Source: Vulcanisaeta souniana JCM 11219 (GTDB lineage: Archaea > Thermoproteota > Thermoprotei > Thermoproteales > Thermocladiaceae). From it: a stretch of 64,000 nucleotides of DNA. Where the stretch lies: assembly GCF_026000775.1 (NCBI RefSeq), contig NZ_AP026830.1, forward strand, positions 829,056 to 893,055, in the 5' to 3' direction. Made by a program: the position numbers and the translations under genes. The notes under the pieces were generated by a model. That model saw only the letters and a program-made list of their open reading frames with translations, searched no databases and was not told the origin of the DNA. Every line of letters begins with the position of its first letter. Position 1 is the first letter of the stretch. Shown in pieces: positions 18,053 to 25,882 of the stretch.

Positions 18053-18345
18053 CCCACAAATCCAGGGACTGCCCTACTTCCATTTATGAAGCCTATACCC
18101 ATATAGTCATAGTCAATTAAATGCTCATTAGACTCATAATGCATATTGCTCCCTATCGTGACGTAAGTGACATTTTCATAGTACATCGCAGCGAATGAAC
18201 CGTTGATTAGTAATTCCCTGAGGTCATTAATGTAATTCATGAACGATGAGGACTGACCTCCCAATCTTGATACAGCAATTATTATGGCAATTATAAGCAC
18301 AATAATCACTAATGCGGTTACCACGAATACCCTTCTCATCGCCAA
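18019..18345 (-). pseudogene. Truncated paralogue of the 12178 glycoprotein
   Basis: Starts MRRVFVVTALVIIVLIIAIII (signal-anchor), then SFMNYINDLRELLINGSFAAMY and INGSRAV, closely matching MSYVNNFRDLLSNGSFTATY and INGSRAF of the 12178-13044 protein. Homology ends at about residue 90, and the frame runs on into the 3' end of the convergent gene at 16412-18052 (antisense for its last ~15 codons). About 200 C-terminal residues are missing, so a recombination joined the two broken genes here. Confidence 0.7.
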
Positions 18346-18754
18346 AACACCTCACGCCGTTTTTAAAGCCTTATTACGCAACGTATCACCACATGAATGC
18401 TAGGGTAATCATAAGTGGATTGATCATGGGTTCACCGGCTCTAGCCTAAAGTAATTAATTACTTCATTAAATCGCGCATCACGTTAGATACGCATTAGAA
18501 TTTAAGATCACCACATAACTAAGCCGTTAGTAATGGCTTAATAAGCGTGACCTCATACGGATATGAAGATGTAATACCCTAAATAAGTATCGTAGTAGCT
18601 TACGCACAACGATAATCAGTAATACATTATTAATACCCAGTCCACGGTTGATATTTACATACCTACTAATATAATTATTAATGGATCAGAACCATTACCT
18701 ACATTATATTTTATCAGCAATTAATAATGATAATACTATTCGCAAATTATCTCC
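18346..18754. other. Non-coding stretch, nothing recognised
   Basis: AT-rich. The only element I can support is a TTTTTAAAGCC TATA-like box at about 18359-18369 serving the truncated gene at 18345. No ORF, RNA fold or repeat stood out. Confidence 0.5.
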
Positions 18755-19009
18755 TTACCTAACCTTTGTTATCGGTAGTTTTCCGTTTCTTAAGTCATTT
18801 ATTAATTGAACGACCTCATTTACCGCAGCCTCCAGTATTGCCTTGCCCTTCTCCTGGCTTGCCCTCGATGGGTATCCCTGCACGGCCTTCGTATACTCCA
18901 TCGCATAGACCTCCTTCCCATACACCCTAAACCTCACCTCAACCCACTCATCGGCTGAGCCATCCCTCGGAATCCACTTGACCAGGTCTGGGTATGCTGC
19001 CCAGACCTG
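18755..19009 (-). pseudogene. Gene fragment lacking a start
   Basis: An open frame reads VWAAYPDLVKWIPRDGSADEW, VEVRFRVYGKEVYAMEY, and ends AVNEVVQLINDLRNGKLPIT. The sequence is protein-like (amphipathic, charged) but begins with no start codon; a stop lies just beyond. A first Met exists at 18937. Its 5' end carries a perfect 10-bp inverted repeat (CAGGTCTGGG / CCCAGACCTG, 18983-19009). The ending resembles LIRELDNGKIPNL of the frameshifted gene at 22462, so both may be pieces of one family. Confidence 0.45.
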
Positions 19010-19154
19010 AAATCGACTATAAACTATAAACTATTATATCAATAATACTAGTAATGATTAATGATTAATGAAGTATGTATGTAATACGTATTCGGCTACC
19101 TAATCCTAAACGACATATCAATGCATGACTGGCAATCATTGCCGTTTGGTCCTT

Positions 19155-19325
19155 TTAAATGATTACTGCGCCATTAACAATACTAATACTTGAGTAAATT
19201 CCAGTCGAGTTAATTATTAGGGCTGGGTTGTTAAGTTGCTTAGGTATGTTATCAATAAGCGTAGCCCTTTTCACGCACTGCCACCGACTATTAACATGTA
19301 CAAATGAGCATTCGTTATCGCTGAA
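19155..19325 (-). pseudogene. C-terminal remnant of a secreted glycoprotein
   Basis: Open for 57 codons with no start: SDNECSFVHVNSRWQCVKRA, NNPALIINSTGIYSSISIV, ending NGAVII. The two Cys, Asn-rich content and sequon (NST) match the surface-protein genes nearby. A TGA precedes it. Remainder of the 19.0-19.6 kb stretch shows nothing else convincing except the next fragment. Confidence 0.35.
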
Positions 19326-19464
19326 TCAACCAATCCCAGGAGTTAAAGGGTTAAGCACCGACATTTCAACCCCATATAGACAAAAAGGCGGTATTTAAAC
19401 CCGCCACCTCGGAAGTACAAACCTACACATAGCAAGCACAAACTCCTTAAATTCAGCATTGTTA

Positions 19465-19623
19465 TTATCTCCGTGGGCTTTCCATGCCTAGTATGATGGT
19501 TGGGGCCAATGTCTCTAGGTGTAGGCTGCTGTCGATGGCCCTACCCACGTTAATGACTCCAACCCTTCCATCACCAACCACATTAACGAAATCGCTCGAA
19601 TCACCTTTGTGGATACCCGAGGT
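19465..19623 (-). pseudogene. Remnant resembling the 16412 surface protein
   Basis: Open for 52 codons between stops with no start: KGDSSDFVNVVGDGRVGVIN and SSLHLETLAPTIILGMES. VINVG then L-x-L then P-x-IIL resembles FVINVGNYTAYALELDNYL plus AGPSIILF of the protein at 16412. Weak alone, but it sits amid other remnants of the same type. Confidence 0.3.
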
Positions 19624-19634
19624 TTAGAAAGTCC

Positions 19635-19838
19635 GTGGGTTTTACCACCCTCGATGGTTATGGACTCCAAATATTCCCAGCCCTAGTACAATCACTAATT
19701 AGTTACCCACTCATTGAGTGGTCAAGCATTAGGCGCATCGTCGGTGCCCTGGCGGCCATGTGCATGATCTTCGCCCTACTAATGGGCATACTACCCACAG
19801 TACTAAACTCAGTGGGTTTAACGGCGGTGATTGCTTAA
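19635..19838 (+). pseudogene. Fragment with hydrophobic helix, start region like that upstream of 16412
   Basis: Frame VGFTTLDGYGLQIFPALVQ continues to IVGALAAMCMIFALLMGILP and ends SVGLTAVIA. The 40 bases at 19628-19667 (AAAGTCCGTGGGTTTTACCA and on) resemble 16361-16400 (AAAGTCCGTAAGATTTATTA and on), where the matching frame SVRFITLDGCGVEVVG hits a stop just before the 16412 start. So a conserved leader peptide or promoter segment is duplicated here, joined to a short TM piece. Not a complete known gene. Confidence 0.35.
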
Positions 19839-19946
19839 TCCTAAATGCCTTCAGTGCACCACCTCCTTTGGCAGGTTTTATTAAGGCACAAGACACCGCC
19901 TAGACAATTGGGTAATGTTTTAATTTGCTTGTTGGTTTGTTGTTTC

Positions 19947-20663
19947 ATGCCTGGTAAGGTTTTGGTTGTTGGTGTTGTGGTTGCCGTTGTTGTTATAGCC
20001 ATTGCCTTGATCCTACTGATGCATCCATTCGCCTCGAAGCCGTCGGTGGCTTACCTAACCGTTAACGCCCCATACGCATTCTTGAGACCTTTGGGGAGTG
20101 GGCAGTACGAACTATTCTACTACGATCAACAAGGCAATTTACACGACTTAGGAACATACAACGTATCCAGCACAGTATTGAATGAGGCAGTTAATGAAAT
20201 CAACTCATTCAACCAACAGAATGCCGGAACAATCATTAATGGGCAAAACTTCATACCATTAAGCTACGAAGTGGTTATAGGAAACTCAACAGGAGTAGTA
20301 AAGATACCGATACAGGGAAACACAATACTGCTGGATAAAGTCAACCCAGGATACTGGACAGTACTGGTAACAGACCAAAACGATTTAACAAAACTAGCAT
20401 ACGCACTAGACGTAGGATACAAAGAAGCAGCAACAGTATCAGGAACATCAAACCTATGGTACCAACAAGGAGTAGGAACAATATTAACCGAAACTTTTGA
20501 TTTAGGTAAGTATGCACTCAATCCATCCTTCGCAGGAGCAAATTTGATAATAACTAATAATGGAACATTTATTCCATTTGCATACATGCTTGGTACTAAC
20601 CAAAATTCCTATAGCTATCAGTTGACTTTCGTAGAACAATCTGACACTAATGTTTATAGCTAG
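19947..20663 (+). CDS. Signal-anchored secreted protein
   Basis: 238 residues from ATG 19947, chosen because GTTTTAATTT lies about 26 bp upstream (a longer frame opens at 19845). Residues 3-30 are a signal-anchor (VLVVGVVVAVVVIAIALILL). The ectodomain is Tyr/Gln/Asn-rich and beta-like (SGQYELFYYDQQGNLHDLG; LILTETFDLGKYALNP-like stretch) with sequons NSS, NST and NGT and no Cys. Codon use turns strongly AT-rich in the last third, up to the convergent gene 3 bp away. Function unknown. Confidence 0.65.
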   Translation: MPGKVLVVGVVVAVVVIAIALILLMHPFASKPSVAYLTVNAPYAFLRPLGSGQYELFYYDQQGNLHDLGTYNVSSTVLNEAVNEINSFNQQNAGTIINGQNFIPLSYEVVIGNSTGVVKIPIQGNTILLDKVNPGYWTVLVTDQNDLTKLAYALDVGYKEAATVSGTSNLWYQQGVGTILTETFDLGKYALNPSFAGANLIITNNGTFIPFAYMLGTNQNSYSYQLTFVEQSDTNVYS

Positions 20664-20666
20664 TCT

Positions 20667-21221
20667 CTAAGAAGGTACAGTTAACTCATATGGAACTCCG
20701 AAAGTAGCAATAACCCAATCTAAATACATATAACCAAAGCCCCCGCCTGAACCAGACGCAATAAATATATATGGCTGATTCAAATAATTAGTTATATTTT
20801 CAATCAAAGGTTCTATTGTAGGAGCATTAGGATAATTTTCCTTGTATCCAAATGTTCCATCAATAAAACCGTTTTGTAAATTTATTTCTTGATAGTTATT
20901 CAAAGCTACAGAATTTTCGGCTTCGAATGCTGTTTGATATGCGTTTTGGTAACTTGTCGCTAAGTACGTTGATGGTGGTAATGGTGATAACGTATATGCA
21001 CCTATAGATGGAACATACTGCATTGGTAAGTTATTATTGTAAATGTTTCCATTAACCATGAAGTAAACATTTAATGCATTTTGACCACTTTGATCTGGAG
21101 AAAACCAATAGTATGTATAAAGTACTCCATAGTACATATAATTTTGATTATTTTGCTGATCCTGTGGAGCAAATGGTATGTAGCCGGTGCTTGTCGTTGC
21201 CCAGAGTCTGTCATCGAATGA
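20667..21221 (-). pseudogene. Tyr/Asn-rich secreted-type protein without a start
   Basis: The frame is open from a TAG at 21222 and reads DDRLWATTSTGYIPFAPQDQ, then an Asn-rich linker, then YYGVLYTYYWFSPDQSGQNA, to a stop at 20667. The first Met (21137) lies inside the domain, so the N-terminus, including any signal peptide, seems lost. A Gly-rich turn ASGSGGGFGYMYLDW comes near the end. AT-rich and unlike flanking sequence on the right (from 21.2 kb). Resembles surface or viral structural proteins in composition only. Confidence 0.5.
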
Positions 21222-21311
21222 CTAATCGGCAACATTGATTCCCCTCAATTGGTCCTTATAATTTGGTTACGCCTGCGCTGGGTATTTAAGTCGTTGCTGG
21301 GAAGCGAGCCA

Positions 21312-21965
21312 ATGGGCTTTACTAAGCATTTACTTGCTGGTGTTTTTGGTGCCCTACTCTTCCTAGCCCTCTACCTGCTCGTCGTTTGGTTTCAGTTTCG
21401 CCTGATTGGTAGCTCCACGTTCATGCGTAGCCTCGGCCCGTACTCACCACTCGTGGTTCACATCGGTCACGTTGGGCTTGACCTGGTGCCGGTAATCATT
21501 GACGCCGTTGTTTTGGCAATGCTTACCCTAACCAGCCTTGGTTCTTTGAGTGAGTTGGTTAGGGCTTTGGAATTAACGGTAGTTGTCTCGGTAATCATCG
21601 CCTCAACAACCTCACTGGCCTACCTGCTGATTATTCACGGCTTGAGCGGCTTGTCTATCTACGAGTTTAGCTCACTCACGATATTTACAGCGTTGATGAC
21701 CGACGTAATTGCAGTAATGGCAATATGCATGCTGATTAAAGCCAAGGAGTGCCTAAGGCCCAGGGCCCTAGCCCTAATAACATACGCCAACGCATTAATC
21801 ATTGACTACCTAATCGATTCATTAAACTCAACGGTTATCGCCGCCATGAAGGGATTAGAACCAGTGATTGGGGCCTTGGGGCCGGTGGATGGCTTAGTGA
21901 TTGACCCACTACTGATCATGGCGATGGCTTACCTAACCCTCCGCTTAACTCGTAATAAGTCGTAA
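21312..21965 (+). CDS. Six-TM membrane protein, unknown
   Basis: 217 residues from ATG 21312 (MGFTKHLLAGVFGALLFLAL); a longer frame opens at 21249. About six TM helices: 8-30, 60-85, 95-120, 130-155, 165-185 and a C-terminal one (LLIMAMAYLTLRL). Short loops, basic C-terminus. No transporter signature recognised. Sits alone after the AT-rich block, with base composition back to the genomic norm. Confidence 0.6.
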   Translation: MGFTKHLLAGVFGALLFLALYLLVVWFQFRLIGSSTFMRSLGPYSPLVVHIGHVGLDLVPVIIDAVVLAMLTLTSLGSLSELVRALELTVVVSVIIASTTSLAYLLIIHGLSGLSIYEFSSLTIFTALMTDVIAVMAICMLIKAKECLRPRALALITYANALIIDYLIDSLNSTVIAAMKGLEPVIGALGPVDGLVIDPLLIMAMAYLTLRLTRNKS

Positions 21966-22019
21966 CTACCCTTAACATGGTGCTTTTAACCTGGGCGGCG
22001 GATCATTGAGATTGGGTGA

Positions 22020-22421
22020 CTAACATGTCAATGCCCAGATGTCCAAGCCACCTATCACCCGACCACAGAAGGCGCCCAGTGGCGTTACCCCTGTTGAGGC
22101 TGGCGCAAAGTTTTTCGGTAATATCCCTGATAGGTTTACCTTGAGTGATGTGCATTTGCCGAGGGTTATCGCGGTAACCGTACCCCAAATACTCGATTGA
22201 TAATTAACATCGACTGCGCATGCAGCACAACATGCTATGCGATTATTCGACCAATCCACTACGTAAAAAATCAGTAAATCACCAGGGTTGATGGCAAACC
22301 TACCATCAAGCCTAACCTTACAGCCACCGCATACACCTGAGCAGTTATCTACCTTAATCAACCAACAATTCCGCATCATAAGCAAACCGGCCTTTGTAGT
22401 TACTGAAATCAACCTCAACAC
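22020..22421 (-). CDS. Cys-rich hypothetical protein (possibly frameshifted)
   Basis: 133 residues at most. The first half looks real: CWLIKVDNCSGVCGGCKVRL, then ACCAACAVDV, a Cys spacing that could bind metal. Near 22200 a second frame (YGYRDNPRQMHITQGKPIRD, to a stop at 22003) looks as protein-like as the annotated one, so a frameshift may lie there. No family recognised; coding status is uncertain. Confidence 0.3.
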   Translation of the reverse strand: MLRLISVTTKAGLLMMRNCWLIKVDNCSGVCGGCKVRLDGRFAINPGDLLIFYVVDWSNNRIACCAACAVDVNYQSSIWGTVTAITLGKCTSLKVNLSGILPKNFAPASTGVTPLGAFCGRVIGGLDIWALTC

Positions 22422-22461
22422 TCGCAGACAGCACTCAACTTAATGCGTGCCTGATGAATAC

Positions 22462-22798
22462 GTGAGCATATGCAGGAAGGTGTCGAAATACCCAACACTA
22501 CTCCTAACCAGTGGTGACTACGGTGAGTGGGTTAGGGAGTTCTGGAGGGAGCTTAACCCCGGGCGAGAAGTTAATCGTGGCCAGGGAGATAGCCAAGGCA
22601 CTGGAGTTTCCGGGCATTAGGGTTGGTGAGGATGATGTTAGGCGATTAATTCGCGAGCTCGATAATGGTAAGATCCCCAACCTAGGCTTTAGGGTCATGG
22701 CCATACTATGCCCATGCGAAGACCCACTACTGATGAATTATAGCCCGAGTGATTACGAGAGTAACTGCAGGGAATGGAGAATGAAACACGAGGCCTAA
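22462..22798 (+). pseudogene. Hypothetical protein with a single-base frameshift
   Basis: From GTG 22462 the frame reads RKVSKYPTLLLTSGDYGEW then VREFWRELNPG. At the run CCCCGGGC (about 22556-22563) the sense passes to the +1 frame: GEKLIVAREIAKALEFPGI, RVGEDDVRRLIRELDNGKIP, to the stop at 22796. Removing one base in the C/G run restores a ~110-residue protein. The final CPCEDPLLMNYSPSDYESNC holds three Cys. Family not recognised; its RELDNGKIP resembles the end of the 18755 fragment. Confidence 0.5.
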
Positions 22799-22821
22799 GG
22801 CCCCGCGCAACCATTATCGTA

Positions 22822-23016
22822 TTAACCACCAGCACTATTTAACGTTTGAAAGTATATATCAATGGCATTGCAGGGCACGTGAAGAAGAGAGTTAGTGGCG
22901 TACTTCTCAGCATAGTTCCACATTAATTGTATGCAGGATGTCTTATAACCCAGTAAGTTTAACAATACGTTAAGCATCGTTGCATCATGCCTAGGCTTAA
23001 GTATTAAAATAGCCAT
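22822..23016 (-). CDS. Short hypothetical ORF
   Basis: 64 residues beginning MAILILKPRHDATMLNVLL. The start resembles crenarchaeal proteins that open with ILKPRHD-x-T, but homology is too short to name. TATA-like CTTTAAATAG is only about 10 bp before the ATG, closer than usual. May be a remnant. Confidence 0.25.
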   Translation of the reverse strand: MAILILKPRHDATMLNVLLNLLGYKTSCIQLMWNYAEKYATNSLLHVPCNAIDIYFQTLNSAGG

Positions 23017-23226
23017 GTTATTGCTATTTAAAGGCCAGGAACCCTCTTACTAAGAATCCCCAGATTATCCCTAATGAAATTAGCAAGAATTAGGCATGGG
23101 TTCAAGCCATCCTTAGATCTGCAGTCCTCAAAGCCCATTGAATGAGAATAGAAAGTAGGCTAATATACTTAACCTCAATTAATGAACCATTAACTAAACC
23201 GCTTTAGCAATGTGTTTTTCGTTAAC

Positions 23227-23871
23227 TCACACGGCGTAGTGCATCCCAATTAAGTGTTCATACTCCACTAATCCCAATAGTTGGGTGGGTAGTTTGTTCA
23301 TGAACTCCTCATGACTCTTCCTAACCATTTCGCCGTTGTTAATGCTCCCCCTGTCTAGTAGGTATAGGAAGAATTCGTGGTACAGTATTCGCGTGACTTC
23401 GTCACGGGTGACTACAATGTCTAGGTTAACCCTCTTGTATCCTTCTAAGTGTCTCCTGCAGTTTATTGTGAGGGCTAGTGGGTGTGCGTAGTACTCCCTT
23501 TGGCATGGATTCCAAGGGATGCCTAGGCTGTTGATGATTTGTGGGTGTAGGTCGTAGACTGGTTGGAACCTAAAGCCATTAGTCTCATCAGGCTCACACT
23601 CAAATAGTCCACGTATGAATTCCCAGAATTTATTAACGGCGCTGCCCTTTATGAAAATATCAACATCACCAACATCGCCACAGCACTTTAAGCCTGCGAG
23701 GCACTTAGCAACACCACCAATGATTATTACATCATTAAGAACGCCCAATTGGGAGGAAACCCTCTTAATGCAATCAATGATGTAACAGCTCTCTCTAGGA
23801 AGACCCGACCTGCATTGAGTACCTTGACCCATCAAATACCTAGGCATCCCACCCCTCAAAAACTTCATCAC
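23227..23871 (-). CDS. Nucleotidyltransferase-fold protein
   Basis: 214 residues. VIIIGGVAKCLAGLKCCGDV followed by GDVDIFIKG is the minimal nucleotidyltransferase pattern: GG-x-A then D-x-D, with a third acidic position in VNLDIVVTRDE. This resembles the DUF4433/AbiEii-like or CCA-like minimal NTases that modify tRNA or protein targets. Nine Cys, several paired (CC at 66-67), is unusual. No HEPN or other toxin partner is adjacent, so it may be a solitary NTase. The start may be the internal Met in GGMPRYLMGQG. Confidence 0.6.
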   Translation of the reverse strand: MMKFLRGGMPRYLMGQGTQCRSGLPRESCYIIDCIKRVSSQLGVLNDVIIIGGVAKCLAGLKCCGDVGDVDIFIKGSAVNKFWEFIRGLFECEPDETNGFRFQPVYDLHPQIINSLGIPWNPCQREYYAHPLALTINCRRHLEGYKRVNLDIVVTRDEVTRILYHEFFLYLLDRGSINNGEMVRKSHEEFMNKLPTQLLGLVEYEHLIGMHYAV

Positions 23872-24044
23872 TACCTAAACCAAGCGTTACTCCACGACAA
23901 CCAGGAAGGAACCCTGCATTGGGCTCCTCGGCGTTATTAAAAATATGATTGTTAAATCGTCAGTTATTTGGGATAGAAAGACTTATGAAAAGCCTAGTAG
24001 GACCTCGAACTCTTAAGACCTCAACACAGTAGGTGGTTGTCTAA

Positions 24045-24150
24045 TGGGTTGGTGATCGAGTTCATTATGAAACCATTGAAATGGCAACCAACGAAAAGGG
24101 GCTAATAAGTAAGGACAAAGCCCTAGATGCGCTAGGGATTTGCTTGTGAG
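24045..24150 (+). pseudogene. Gene fragment homologous to the window's right-edge gene
   Basis: Frame VHYETIEMATNEKGLISKDK then ALDALG meets a stop; one base back, DLLVSIEYEERYHRQGL continues. About 60 bases here (AATAAGTAAGGACAAAGCCC onward) match the reverse complement of 63935-64000 at roughly 80% identity, with the same frame break. Both are parts of an unidentified charged helical protein; this copy stops soon after. The rest of 23.87-24.30 kb shows nothing else. Confidence 0.45.
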
Positions 24151-24303
24151 CATTGAGTATGAAGAGAGATATCACAGACAAGGGTTGTAGAGAACTTGAT
24201 AAATTAATAACTACCAAATACCGCGAACAGGATAAGGGATAATATTTCAGTTATTTTATCCGATAGTTTTATGTATTTTTTACTTTCGCTGTACTAGTTA
24301 AAA

Positions 24304-24663
24304 ATGATAAGTGATACGATTACTAAGGTACTTGGATACCTTACGGAGTTCTTTGTATCGTTGTTATGGAATATTTCAATTACCATTGCATTTATTCTAA
24401 TAGCGCATGCGCCTAGTTGTCTCAGCAGTATACCCATTTTTACATATAGTCCATTCTACTCGTCGCTTCTTCGATTAATACCGATTTATTACGTGGGTCT
24501 ATTAGTGGTTGGTTTCGTAATCGCGCTTGCTACGAAAATCGAAATCGTTGGGTCACTCTGTAGATCCTACCTGCTTTACGGTGTAAGTTTCGACTTACTC
24601 GATTGGGGTGATGCCATAACCCTATTACTAAGTCTCATAGTGCTGTTATTAATCATCACATGA
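24304..24663 (+). CDS. Small membrane protein, four TM
   Basis: 119 residues with hydrophobic stretches at about 18-36, 55-75, 78-95 and 100-119; ends directly in the last helix (LLSLIVLLLIIT). ATG 24304 follows a GTACTAGTTAAAA promoter-like sequence. No charged motif or family recognised. Could be an orphan holin-like or accessory protein of the neighbouring accessory zone, but nothing shows that. Confidence 0.5.
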   Translation: MISDTITKVLGYLTEFFVSLLWNISITIAFILIAHAPSCLSSIPIFTYSPFYSSLLRLIPIYYVGLLVVGFVIALATKIEIVGSLCRSYLLYGVSFDLLDWGDAITLLLSLIVLLLIIT

Positions 24664-25362
24664 TGAGTACTTTAGGTAAGCTTAGCAATTGCCATTAATA
24701 CTGCGTTAAGTGCCATTGGAGTTAATGAAGCATTCGTACAAGCATGCTACTTAACCTGCGGGTGTCTTTAACTGCATTAGTGAGATTGTGTATAAGATTA
24801 ACAATCATTAATCTCATCGCATCATCCTAAAAATAAACACGGTTCAAGCCTAAGATACCACCTCAACTACCCCATGCCTTAATTACTAATAATGCTCTAA
24901 GGGCTTGTTAATCACTCAGTGAAGTCCTTCTCTGGGCATTTCCGTAACCATAAACATAGGTGAAGTCATACGCTAAACCACCAATAATTCACCAAAATTC
25001 TTATATAGAGATATACATTAGTATGGTGTACGCATAAATAATTTTTCAATATCCTAATTAAAATCTTCTCTCACTGTGACGTACATGAAATGAAACATTA
25101 AGAGTCTCCTAACGTCAGCCATACACTCCACCCTATAGAGGACCAATTACCTACTTAAGAGCGAGAGAGACCTACGAAGTGATCCTTCAAGTCCTCAAGG
25201 AATTAAGCCAGTCAATGCCTGGACCAACAAATATTACGGCAAATATACCTTGAATGATTTCCCAGACTTTATGATCTACTTTCTCTTAAGTTCAACGTTA
25301 CCATGAAGATAGAGAGGCACAATTAAGAAGTATTTTTTATTTTAGACCCTTAGAACGCAAAA
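24664..25362. other. 700-bp accessory intergenic stretch
   Basis: Mostly AT-rich without ORFs. One remnant is open on the plus strand at about 25139-25306: KSERDLRSDPSSPQGIKPVN then AWTNKYYGKYTLNDFPDFMI, ending at TGA 25304, with no start codon. This looks like a gene 3' end. A TATA-like TTCTTATATAGAGATAT lies at about 24999-25015 but no gene follows it. Confidence 0.4.
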
Positions 25363-25373
25363 ATTAAAAATAC
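25363..25373 (+). promoter_or_regulatory. TATA box of the radical SAM operon
   Basis: ATTAAAAATAC lies about 26 bp before the ATG at 25394, the expected place for a leaderless transcript covering both genes of the operon. Confidence 0.5.
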
Positions 25374-25393
25374 CTCTACGATTAAGTATAATA

Positions 25394-25882
25394 ATGATAA
25401 AAGATGTAAAAATATCTAAGTCAACTCAGCAAACCACGGAAAATAACGCTAAAGATCAAGACTTCATAGTCCCATACTTGTTAGAAACTTCTCAGGAATA
25501 TATTTCTAATGAAGATTACGAAATTAAAGAACTTAAGCTTAATGATTATAAAAATTATTATTTAATTCCTAAAGAAGTAAAGTACGTAGAGGGGCGAATG
25601 CCATGGAACCCATGGCAGCACGCTCAACACCCCAAACCTGCAGTACTTGTAAAAAGTAAAGGATGCGTAGACTTAAATGCGCTCCTTTCAAGCTACGTTG
25701 ATTTAAGATGGGAAGGTGATTTTGCTTTAATTTACAATAAAGTAACTTCATTAGTTTTCATGAGTAGCAGAGGTATTCATGATTTAATAATGTCCATGCT
25801 TAAGAGACCTGTTAAAGAATTAAAGGAAAAATATCCGCATATTTATGAGACCTTACTTATTAATGTTAAAGGGTGCCAATGA
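25394..25882 (+). CDS. Radical SAM partner protein with PqqD/RRE-like C-terminus
   Basis: 162 residues. N-terminal ~45 are polar and disordered-looking. Residues ~60-85 hold a striking EGRMPWNPWQHAQHPKPAVL motif (Trp-Pro-Trp, two His). The C-terminal third (GDFALIYNKVTSLVFMSSRG, then IHDLIMSMLKRPVKELKEKY) follows the PqqD / RiPP-recognition pattern: beta hairpin with 'LYN--T--VFLS-RG', helix, then '-V-EL---YP'. The stop overlaps the next ATG (ATGA), so translation is coupled to the radical SAM gene. Most likely a leader-binding or substrate-presenting partner; it could instead be the substrate. Strongly AT-rich compared with the window. Confidence 0.6.
   Translation: MIKDVKISKSTQQTTENNAKDQDFIVPYLLETSQEYISNEDYEIKELKLNDYKNYYLIPKEVKYVEGRMPWNPWQHAQHPKPAVLVKSKGCVDLNALLSSYVDLRWEGDFALIYNKVTSLVFMSSRGIHDLIMSMLKRPVKELKEKYPHIYETLLINVKGCQ

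Noticed and set aside
18983-19009. Inverted repeat CAGGTCTGGG / CCCAGACCTG as a terminator or operator
   Set aside because: It lies within an open coding-like fragment and has no adjacent promoter or T-run; kept only as a note on that fragment.
22003-22188. 61-codon minus-strand ORF as an independent gene
   Set aside because: Overlaps the Cys-rich ORF at 22020; more likely its alternative frame after a frameshift.
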